Below, one piece after another: positions 1 through 4,461 of a DNA stretch of 5,651 bases (positions are counted from its first letter, which is position 1; every line of letters begins with the position of its first letter). The stretch is from assembly GCA_028679855.1 (NCBI GenBank), contig JAJRAP010000265.1, forward strand, positions 1 to 5,651. The letters are read 5' to 3'. Both the position numbers and the translations under genes were made by a program. The DNA is from Candidatus Methanoperedens sp. (GTDB lineage: Archaea; Halobacteriota; Methanosarcinia; Methanosarcinales; Methanoperedenaceae). The notes under the pieces are model-generated. The model worked only from the letters and a program-made list of their open reading frames with translations. It did no database searches and had not been told where the DNA came from.

Positions 1-1014
1 ATCGACCCTGTGATGGCTGCAGAAGCTGGCGGGGAAATGCTGAAGGCTGATGCTGTGAGCGTCCTGATCGAGGAACTCATGCCCCATTGCACAGTGATCA
101 CACCGAACGTGGCTGAAGCAGAGCGGTTGTCGGGTTTGAAGATAACAGACCTCAAGGATGCCAAGAAGGCAGCAAAAAAAATCTATGACATGGGTGCGAA
201 TGCCGTCATTGTGACTGGAGGTCATCTTGAGTTTACTGATGTTTTTTTTGACGGCGAGGTTGCGTATATCGAAGGGATGATGGTAAATGGGGGGACGCAC
301 GGCTCTGGATGCACTCATTCTGCTGCAATAACTGCAGAGCTGGCAAAAGGGACTCCTCTTCTTGAAGCCGCACAACGAGCCAAGAAATTCGTGGAGCAGG
401 CGATACTGGCAAGTGTGGTGATCGGCACAGGCAGCGCGCCCGTGAACCAGATAGGACCACTGCTTACAGATGCGCAAAAGTATCAGGTTTTGCGAAAAGT
501 TGAGGAAGCTGTTAAAATTATAGAAAAAAATATGGCGCCTGAACTTATCCCAGAAGTCGGTTGCAATATCGCAATGGCTGTCTCTAACGCCTCTTCACCG
601 CAGGATGTGGCTGCTGTCCAGGGAAGGATCGTCAGGCACAAAGGCGCACCTCATGCCGTGGGCTGCGTGGCTTTTGGCGCGAGCAGCCACATTGCAAGGA
701 TGGTTCTGACGGCGATGCGCTTTGACTCTTCGATGAAGGCTGCGATGAACATCCGGTATTCGAAGGAAACGCTTTATGCATGTGAAAATATTGGATTGGA
801 GAAAGCTTCTTTTTCAAGGGAGGATGAACCCGAAGATGTGGCTACAATGGAATGGGGCGTGAGTGCGGCTATTAAAAGGGCTGGTGGAAGGGTTCCCGAT
901 GTGATTTTTGATACCGGGGGCGTGGGGAAGGAGGCGATGATAAGGCTTCTGGGGAGGGACGCTGTTGAGGTGGCGGGAAGAGCACTTCAGATATCAGGTG
1001 CGATGATGAAATAA
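1..1014 (+). CDS. thiDN: ThiD-ThiN fusion: HMP/HMP-P kinase plus thiamine-phosphate synthase (5' partial)
   Basis: Cytoplasmic bifunctional thiamin enzyme. ThiD phosphorylates hydroxymethylpyrimidine (HMP) and then HMP-phosphate; ThiN joins HMP-diphosphate to thiazole phosphate, the archaeal alternative to ThiE. The frame is already open at base 1 and reads IDPVM, an internal ThiD motif, so the real start lies upstream and 337 residues are visible. ThiD signatures: ITPNVAEAERLSG at about residues 34-46 and GTHGSGCTHSAAI near 98-110, whose GSGC is the anion-hole and active-site turn. The ThiN domain fills about residues 180-337: VGCNIAMAVSNA, FGASSHIARMVLTAMRFD, AAMNIRY, MEWG and PDVIFDTGGVGKEAMIRLLG. 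The protein ends normally at TAA. The next gene begins 117 bases on behind its own promoter-like sequence, so the two are probably separate units. The fusion identity is secure; the missing N-terminus is only the window edge. Confidence 0.93.
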   Translation: MDPVMAAEAGGEMLKADAVSVLIEELMPHCTVITPNVAEAERLSGLKITDLKDAKKAAKKIYDMGANAVIVTGGHLEFTDVFFDGEVAYIEGMMVNGGTHGSGCTHSAAITAELAKGTPLLEAAQRAKKFVEQAILASVVIGTGSAPVNQIGPLLTDAQKYQVLRKVEEAVKIIEKNMAPELIPEVGCNIAMAVSNASSPQDVAAVQGRIVRHKGAPHAVGCVAFGASSHIARMVLTAMRFDSSMKAAMNIRYSKETLYACENIGLEKASFSREDEPEDVATMEWGVSAAIKRAGGRVPDVIFDTGGVGKEAMIRLLGRDAVEVAGRALQISGAMMK

Positions 1015-1060
1015 ACTCGCGATGTTGCAGAGTACTGAGCGATAATAGATAGGAAAGCTT

Positions 1061-1080
1061 TAATAATGATTAATAATGAT
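1061..1080 (+). repeat. Perfect tandem duplication of a 10-bp AT-rich unit
   Basis: The unit taataatgat occurs twice head to tail upstream of the membrane-protein gene. The second copy runs into an AT-rich stretch that includes a TATA-like element. This may be slippage, or it may be part of the promoter. No protein binding is implied by the sequence alone. Confidence 0.6.
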
Positions 1081-1081
1081 G

Positions 1082-1090
1082 TTATAATAG
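1082..1090 (+). promoter_or_regulatory. Putative archaeal TATA box for the DUF4013 gene
   Basis: The stretch ttataatag resembles an archaeal TATA element. A start site about 25 bases downstream would fall near 1110, leaving a leader of about 20 bases that carries the SD site at 1121-1126. A second AT-rich candidate lies at about 1058-1066 (gctttaata). If that one is used instead, the leader is longer. Placement is by inspection only. Confidence 0.4.
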
Positions 1091-1120
1091 TTCATAAGAC
1101 TGAACTTATGCAAGCGAAAC

Positions 1121-1126
1121 AGGTGG
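1121..1126 (+). promoter_or_regulatory. Shine-Dalgarno site that fixes the DUF4013 start
   Basis: AGGTGG lies 5 bases before the ATG at 1132 and matches the archaeal 16S 3' end. The in-frame ATG at 1066 has no such site. This selects 1132 as the start and shortens the protein from 236 to 214 residues. Confidence 0.7.
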
Positions 1127-1131
1127 TTAAT

Positions 1132-1776
1132 ATGGATATAATAGAAGAAATAAAGTTCCCGTCAAGAGACAGCGAATGGATCCAGAAAGTCCTTATCGGA
1201 GGCATAGTTTTGTTGATACCGATCGTGGATCTCATTGCATACGGGTACCTTCTGAAGGTTATGAGAGGAGCCATGGATGGCAAATCAGGCATGTCGAAAT
1301 GGGATGACTGGGGAAATCTGTTCATGAACGGGTTGATGGCAGCCATCATATGGGTGATATACATGATAATCCCCATCCTGATATTGCTCGTATCAGCAGG
1401 GAGCATGGTAGCGGCTGCTCTATCTCGTAATACAGAACTGTTGATGGGCACTTTGGCAGGTGCGGCAGGGGGCTTTCTAATAGCTCTGCTCCTTGCAGTG
1501 GTTCTGGGGTTCCTGGTCCCGATGGCTCTATCCATGTACGTTAAGGAGAATAACTTTGGCGCGGCGTTCAGGGTTGGAGAAGTGATATCGAGGATAAAAT
1601 CTGTATTCGGAGATTATCTTATGGTGTATATCGTCGTGATAGCCCTTTGGTTTGTTCTAGCAGTTCTGTCGGGCATTCCTATTCTGGGTTTACTGATAAT
1701 GATCTTTGGAGGCTTCTACATAGGTGCCGTAGCATACAACATGTTCGGTAAGGTGTGTGCAAGGTCAAAGGTTTAA
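1132..1776 (+). CDS. DUF4013 multi-pass membrane protein
   Basis: Integral membrane protein of 214 residues; its function is unknown. The start at 1132 is chosen for its SD and because DUF4013 proteins typically begin with a short acidic/aromatic segment like MDIIEEIKFPSRDSEW before the first membrane helix. Hydrophobic segments lie at about residues 20-41, 68-90, 106-131, 157-176 and 182-205. The family hallmark is the hydrophilic loop after the first helix with the WDDWG motif at residues 57-61, following a short glycine/lysine linker. The rest is rich in Gly, Ala, Ile and Leu, and the C-terminus is short and basic (KVCARSKV). DUF4013 is known mainly from archaea as a small membrane family without an assigned role. 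The gene sits between an intact thiDN and a decayed thiN tail, but nothing in the protein suggests a thiamin transporter. The family call is fairly safe; any transport role would be a guess. Confidence 0.82.
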   Translation: MDIIEEIKFPSRDSEWIQKVLIGGIVLLIPIVDLIAYGYLLKVMRGAMDGKSGMSKWDDWGNLFMNGLMAAIIWVIYMIIPILILLVSAGSMVAAALSRNTELLMGTLAGAAGGFLIALLLAVVLGFLVPMALSMYVKENNFGAAFRVGEVISRIKSVFGDYLMVYIVVIALWFVLAVLSGIPILGLLIMIFGGFYIGAVAYNMFGKVCARSKV

Positions 1777-1821
1777 GCCATAGATTTTTCACATCAAGCA
1801 TATTGAATATTCTGAAAATTA

Positions 1822-1851
1822 AAGGCACCCTGTAAGTAGAGTGGGGGCCTT
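1822..1851 (+). other. Imperfect hairpin downstream of the DUF4013 gene
   Basis: aaggcaccc (1822-1830) pairs with gggggcctt (1843-1851) as a 9-bp stem with one A/G mismatch, around a 12-base loop. It lies 46 bases after the stop codon. No T-run follows it, so it is not a classic intrinsic terminator; the T-run ATTTTT at about 1783-1788 comes earlier. It could be a 3'-end processing or stability element, or chance. Confidence 0.35.
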
Positions 1852-1930
1852 ACCTTGTTATGGAGAGAATATGAGCTCGTTGTTGTTTCCATGACGAAAG
1901 GGAACAGCAGGGTCATATGGAGATGAGGTG

Positions 1931-2036
1931 GGGTTCTTGATGTGATTTTTGATAATAGAGGCGTGCGTAATGGAGTGATGTTGAGGTAACGGGAAGGGCG
2001 GTGGAGATAGCAGGGGGAATGGGGAGAACAGGCTGA
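1931..2036 (+). pseudogene. Decayed second copy of the thiN 3' end
   Basis: Bases 1931-1980 match 890-939 of the intact thiDN without gaps at 38 of 50 positions. Bases from 1981 onward then match thiDN from 965 at about 75% over the next 36 bases. The 25 bases 940-964 are missing, which shifts the frame. Translated, the first block gives VLDVIFDNRGV, matching VPDVIFDTGGV of intact ThiN, and then hits a stop at 1987. The second block, read one frame over, gives VEVTGRAVEIAGGM, matching VEVAGRALQISGAM, and ends at TGA 2034-2036, about where ThiN should end. The copy is in the same orientation as thiDN, with the DUF4013 gene between them. Homology upstream of 1931 is not convincing. The remnant cannot be functional: it has a frameshift, a stop and no start. 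Confidence 0.85.
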
Positions 2037-2121
2037 AAGGATGAGGATTCTTGAGTACCGATCGTCTTATGAATTTAGCGACGACTTTATTACAAGGTTC
2101 TAATAATTATATTGGATTAGA

Positions 2122-2460
2122 ATGAATAGAGGATATCTTGGTGATGTGAGAGATTTATTTAAATTTGATTTAATTAAAGAAATTATTCTAGGCATTGATA
2201 TAATTGAGCGTTTTACATACATACCAATGTTAACCAATGATGATGATAAACATGGGAATATACGAAATTCAATACTAAAAAAACAATTTTTTAGCCAAAT
2301 AAAAGAAAAATTGAAAGCAAATATAATTGCCTCCCCAATATATATTTTTGGTGGAGATGTTGCATTTTTCTTCTTATCTAAAAACAGAACATTCAAAGAG
2401 GATTTGCATGGGATATTGAAAGAATATACAATGAAGTACCCTGATTTAGAGGTAATATGA
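2122..2460 (+). CDS. AT-rich orphan protein, possibly an internally deleted member of a larger family
   Basis: This ORF encodes 112 residues and no function can be assigned. Its N-terminus, MNRGYLGDVRDLFKFDLIKEI with FTYIPMLTNDD near 31-41, resembles the start of uncharacterised proteins (from memory about 200 residues or more) that begin GDxxDLxKxDL and carry a PMLTPDD-like motif. The second half, GGDVAFFFLSKNRTFKEDL onward, looks like the C-terminus of the same type of protein, so the central portion may be missing. Base composition is extreme: lines of 60 bases near 2161-2340 have 22-27% G+C, against about 50% in the marker 8 gene, which suggests acquired DNA. There is no clear SD. A TATA-like TTTATTA at about 2086-2092, about 30 bases before the ATG, would suit a leaderless message. 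Its stop overlaps the next start as ATGA at 2457-2460, so the two are probably coupled. It may equally be a pseudogene. Confidence 0.5.
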   Translation: MNRGYLGDVRDLFKFDLIKEIILGIDIIERFTYIPMLTNDDDKHGNIRNSILKKQFFSQIKEKLKANIIASPIYIFGGDVAFFFLSKNRTFKEDLHGILKEYTMKYPDLEVI

Positions 2461-2750
2461 AATCCCTCGAAGAAATAAAACAAATCCTTAAAGCGCAAAA
2501 ACCAGCAATAAGACAAAGGTACAATGTAAGCAAAATCGGTATCTTCGGCTCTTATGTCAGAGGTGAGCAGAAGAAAAAGAGCGAAGTTGACATACTTGTC
2601 GAGTTTGAAAAACCGATAAGCCTCCTCAAGCTGGTAAATCTGGAGAATTTTTTAGCTGACCTTATTGGGACCAAAGTGGATGTCGTACCGAAAGAAGATG
2701 TAAGGACTGAATTAAAAGAGAGTATATTAGGGGAGGTGGTCTACGTATAA
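2457..2750 (+). CDS. MntA-type minimal nucleotidyltransferase (antitoxin of a HEPN/MNT pair)
   Basis: 97 residues, a full-length minimal nucleotidyltransferase. In the characterised MntA-HepT systems this enzyme adds AMP to a tyrosine of the HepT toxin and silences its RNase. The fold is seen in IGIFGSYVRG (residues 27-36), then KKKSEVDILVEFEKPISL (39-56) and TKVDVVPKEDV (72-82, third acidic position at D75). The usual signature is GS-x10-D-x-D. Here G31-S32 and the last Asp (D45) are present, but the first Asp is Glu (E43). This may weaken metal binding, or it may be tolerated. The ATG overlaps the upstream stop (ATGA), with GAGGT at 2449-2453 as SD. The C-terminus GEVVYV runs straight into the SD and start position of the hepT remnant, the normal gene order for this module. 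With the toxin broken, it may now be an orphan antitoxin. Confidence 0.85.
   Translation: MKSLEEIKQILKAQKPAIRQRYNVSKIGIFGSYVRGEQKKKSEVDILVEFEKPISLLKLVNLENFLADLIGTKVDVVPKEDVRTELKESILGEVVYV
2731..2739 (+). promoter_or_regulatory. Strong Shine-Dalgarno site before the lost hepT start codon
   Basis: GGGAGGTGG is among the best SD sites in the window. It lies 7 bases before the ATA at 2747, which is exactly where the HepT N-terminal sequence begins. Its survival shows where the toxin gene once started and supports loss of the start codon by an ATG-to-ATA change. Confidence 0.7.
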
Positions 2751-2914
2751 AGCGTGATGTAACGATATATCTCATGGACATAGCAGGGATGAGAGATAAA
2801 ATAATTCATTTATATTTCAGGGTTAGCCTTGAAAAAGTATGGCTGGTATTGAAAGAAGACATACCCGGGCTAAAACCACACATCCAAGAAGTTATTGCTG
2901 ATATGTCAAATTGA
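2747..2914 (+). pseudogene. HepT (DUF86) HEPN toxin remnant, start codon lost and middle deleted
   Basis: Reading from ATA at 2747 gives 55 residues up to TGA at 2912. IKRDVTIYLMDI is a typical HepT N-terminus. It is followed at once by AGMRDKIIHLYF, which belongs near the C-terminal third of the family, and then by a tail (VSLEKVWLVLKEDIPGLKP) that looks complete. HepT proteins are usually about 110-140 residues, so roughly 55-80 are missing in frame. The RNase motif RX4HXY is intact as R16, H21 and Y23, and Y23 is the type of residue that MntA adenylylates. The first possible ATG in frame is 2774, which lacks an SD and would give 46 residues. The gene directly follows mntA, the usual arrangement. 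I read it as an inactivated toxin. Translation from ATA, or an inhibitory mini-HEPN, cannot be fully excluded. Confidence 0.83.
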
Positions 2915-2948
2915 ACCAAGTCTTAAAACCGAAGAGAACATATAATTT

Positions 2949-3290
2949 ATGCAGTCAAAAAATCGAACCAACGAAGCAAAAAAAATCCTCAACAATATCG
3001 TCACACGTCTCAAGCAGGACTATGACCCTGAGCAGATAATACTTTTTGGCTCATATGCATACGGTAATCCTACAGATGAAAGCGATATCGATTTACTCAT
3101 AGTAAAAGATACGAATGAATCCGTTCTTGCTCGCTGGGTCAGGGTTCGAAAACTGGTCTCAGAGCTGAGGAAGGGTTTTGCTTTTTCACCGATTATCGTT
3201 ACTCCCTCGGAACTTGAAACAAGGATTGAAAAGGGCGACCCGTTTTTTGAAGAAATTTTAAGACGAGGGAAGAAGCTTTATGCAAGATAA
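2949..3290 (+). CDS. MNT-type nucleotidyltransferase of the second HEPN/MNT module
   Basis: 113 residues with an intact minimal nucleotidyltransferase signature: IILFGSYAYGNPTDESDIDL at residues 30-49, in which G34-S35 and D46-x-D48 make up the GS-x10-D-x-D metal and nucleotide site. An N-terminal helix (residues 6-24) precedes it, and a third strand (FSPIIVT, near 78-84) follows. The C-terminal helix ends in RRGKKLYAR, as in members that pair with a classic HEPN protein. It differs clearly from the MNT at 2457, so this is a separate subtype and not a recent duplicate. There is no strong SD; GAAGAG lies well upstream in an AT-rich leader (ACATATAATTT). The stop overlaps the HEPN start by 11 bases, so the two are co-translated. 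Likely role, by family: the partner that modifies or restrains the HEPN protein, probably in a toxin-antitoxin or stress response. This pair's target is unknown. Confidence 0.85.
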   Translation: MQSKNRTNEAKKILNNIVTRLKQDYDPEQIILFGSYAYGNPTDESDIDLLIVKDTNESVLARWVRVRKLVSELRKGFAFSPIIVTPSELETRIEKGDPFFEEILRRGKKLYAR

Positions 3291-3681
3291 AGAATCAAGT
3301 CTGCCTGAGGACTGGTTTAATAAAGGAGATGATGATAAGCAGGCAGTTGGCATCCTGTTAGAACATGGGGGCAAAAGCTCGGTGGCTGCATTCCTCATCC
3401 AACAGATGCTCGAGAAATACATGAAAGGATTTCTATTGTCAAAAGGGTGGAAGCTCAAGCGAACCCATGACCTTGAGGAACTCCTTGATGAGATGGTTGG
3501 ACATGACCCATCCTTTGATGAATTCAGGGAGATTGCTCAGAAAGCCACAGCATTTTACTTTTTAGAGCGGTATCCATTTTTTGGAGGAGAAATCAGTAAG
3601 GAAGAGATTGAGAATACATATCATGAATCGTTGAAATTAATTGAAAAAATTGATGAATTGTATCGCCAGATTAGAGAATAG
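3280..3681 (+). CDS. HEPN-domain protein, partner of the upstream nucleotidyltransferase
   Basis: 133 residues, apparently full length for a stand-alone HEPN protein (PF05168-like). It is predicted to be all helical. Diagnostic stretches are SSVAAFLIQQMLEKYMKGFL at residues 33-52, KRTHDLEELLDEM at 60-72 with the conserved His-Asp-Leu, and a C-terminal helix ending IDELYRQIRE. Many HEPN proteins are RNases using R-x4-6-H, but that spacing is not obvious here. This protein resembles the nucleotidyltransferase-associated HEPN type, whose own activity is often unclear. GAGGG lies about 10 bases before the ATG as a weak SD. The 11-base overlap with the MNT gene implies translational coupling. No start, stop or frame damage is visible, in contrast to the HepT at 2747. 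A toxin-antitoxin function is inferred from family and gene order, not seen. Confidence 0.86.
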   Translation: MQDKESSLPEDWFNKGDDDKQAVGILLEHGGKSSVAAFLIQQMLEKYMKGFLLSKGWKLKRTHDLEELLDEMVGHDPSFDEFREIAQKATAFYFLERYPFFGGEISKEEIENTYHESLKLIEKIDELYRQIRE

Positions 3682-3711
3682 AAGAGCTACAACAAAATCA
3701 ACATCATCATC

Positions 3712-4014
3712 ATGGACATCCGCTTATCCCGCCCCTGCGTGGATGACCCGACGCGCTATATTGCAGAATGTCATTTCGGAAAGCGGGTATTGATAGAGAA
3801 GTTGTGCGAGCTTCTGCGCAGCACCGGGGCAAAAGGTCTCAGGTGCTCTGTTAAACTCGGAGTGGCGCGCTTTGAACTTGAAGAAAGGAGCGTAATGATA
3901 TACTCAAGTGGACGCGTGGATATCAGGAAGATCCGCAATACCGATGAGGCAAAAGCTATGATGGGAAAGATAACTGATATGGTAAAAGAGGCTCTTAGCG
4001 ATATATCCTCTTAG
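3712..4014 (+). CDS. Small conserved archaeal protein of unknown function
   Basis: 100 residues, soluble, with no signal or membrane segment. I recognise it only as similar to conserved hypothetical proteins of methanogenic archaea, starting MDIRLSRPCVDDPTRYIAEC. Cysteines at residues 9, 20, 32 and 45 are noticeable but not spaced like a classic zinc knuckle. The C-terminal half reads VARFELEERSVMIYSSGRVD, then helix-forming sequence from about 77 to the end. This strand, SG-turn, strand, helix layout recalls one half-repeat of a TATA-binding-protein fold, which is inference only. The ATG follows an atc repeat (catcatcatc) with no SD. It lies 30 bases after the HEPN stop, so it may be read through from that operon or use a leaderless start. 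Its 3' end overlaps the convergent gene on the other strand by 20 bases. Confidence 0.75.
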   Translation: MDIRLSRPCVDDPTRYIAECHFGKRVLIEKLCELLRSTGAKGLRCSVKLGVARFELEERSVMIYSSGRVDIRKIRNTDEAKAMMGKITDMVKEALSDISS

Positions 4015-4312
4015 AGAACTCACCGATCGAATGGCTGGTGCTCTGGGCTATAGCTTCCATCTTTTTATCAAGGTTCTCTTCTACACCTTTTATATTTATC
4101 CTTATTGAACGCTCTTTTGCATTTATCGACTCTTCGATTTTTCTAAGCCTCAAATCAAGCAGCAATATCATGGCTGCAAGAGAACCAGCAAGAAGCATCG
4201 CTGACAGGATAATTACAGGATCAGAATCACCAAACCGGTTAAGCCACCTATCTGTCAATATTATTGATGAAACTATCATGACAGCAGCAAGACCGACATC
4301 TTTTACTTCCAT
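3995..4312 (-). CDS. Two-helix membrane protein with a charged helical tail
   Basis: 105 residues, function unknown. Hydrophobic helices lie at about residues 6-20 (VGLAAVMIVSSIIL) and 32-52 (PVIILSAMLLAGSLAAMILLL), separated by a short polar loop with DRW. Residues 53-105 form a highly charged, probably helical or coiled-coil tail (LRKIEESINAKERSIR; VEENLDKKMEAIAQS) that would sit in the cytoplasm and could mediate oligomerisation. The minus strand is chosen over the overlapping plus-strand ORF at 4038-4379 because this reading has a perfect SD (GAGGTGG, 4 bases before ATG), a TATA box upstream, and a sensible membrane protein. It is divergent from the marker 8 gene and converges on the 3712 gene with a 20-base overlap of the coding ends. 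Confidence 0.8.
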   Translation of the reverse strand: MEVKDVGLAAVMIVSSIILTDRWLNRFGDSDPVIILSAMLLAGSLAAMILLLDLRLRKIEESINAKERSIRINIKGVEENLDKKMEAIAQSTSHSIGEFSKRIYR

Positions 4313-4316
4313 TTAT

Positions 4317-4355
4317 CCACCTCTGGTATCAGTAATACTTTTGGATATATATAGA
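4317..4355 (-). promoter_or_regulatory. Promoter and SD of the minus-strand membrane protein gene
   Basis: On the minus strand, a TATA element (ctatatatatcc, core about 4344-4353) is followed about 25 bases later by the SD GAGGTGG (4317-4323) and, after ataa, the ATG at 4312. The predicted start of transcription would be close to 4324, leaving a very short leader of about 12 bases. Confidence 0.55.
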
Positions 4356-4383
4356 TTTAGATTTCAGAGCTGCCTGTGAACAA

Positions 4384-4393
4384 AATTTTATTA
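4384..4393 (+). promoter_or_regulatory. Putative TATA box upstream of the marker 8 gene
   Basis: aattttatta resembles an archaeal TATA element. A start of transcription 24-28 bases downstream falls at or next to the ATG at 4417. That ATG would then open a leaderless message whose first ORF is the 14-codon ORF ending at 4461. Confidence 0.45.
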
Positions 4394-4416
4394 CACTACG
4401 GACCAATAGGCTGTTA

Positions 4417-4461
4417 ATGGCACGAAAACTGACCCCGGATGATATGCAAATTCGCAGGTGA
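4417..4461 (+). CDS. 14-codon upstream ORF overlapping the marker 8 start
   Basis: ATG at 4417 opens a reading frame encoding MARKLTPDDMQIRR and ending in TGA at 4459-4461. That stop overlaps the proposed GTG start of the next gene as GTGA. The marker 8 gene has no SD at a normal distance, so ribosomes finishing this ORF could restart on the GTG. The peptide resembles nothing I know and has no attenuator-like run of one amino acid. Whether it is translated is unknown; the arrangement is what supports it. Confidence 0.4.
   Translation: MARKLTPDDMQIRR

Noticed and set aside
1092..1535. Minus-strand open frame opposite DUF4013
   Set aside because: It is a shadow of a strong coding frame; its Arg/Pro/Ile/Met-rich composition is typical of antisense readings and it matches no family.
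2041..2103. Short ORF MRILEYRSSYEFSDDFITRF right after the thiN remnant
   Set aside because: It has only 20 codons, no SD and no recognisable family. It could be a shred of another decayed gene, but the sequence does not support a call.
2100..2516. Long minus-strand open frame opposite the AT-rich ORF and the mntA start
   Set aside because: It is rich in Phe, Ile, Ser and Lys, as expected from reversing AT-rich coding DNA. It runs across the ATGA gene junction and has no recognisable domain or SD.
4038..4379. Plus-strand open frame opposite the membrane protein gene
   Set aside because: The minus-strand reading has a perfect SD, a TATA box and a coherent two-helix protein. The plus reading has low-complexity composition and no start signal.
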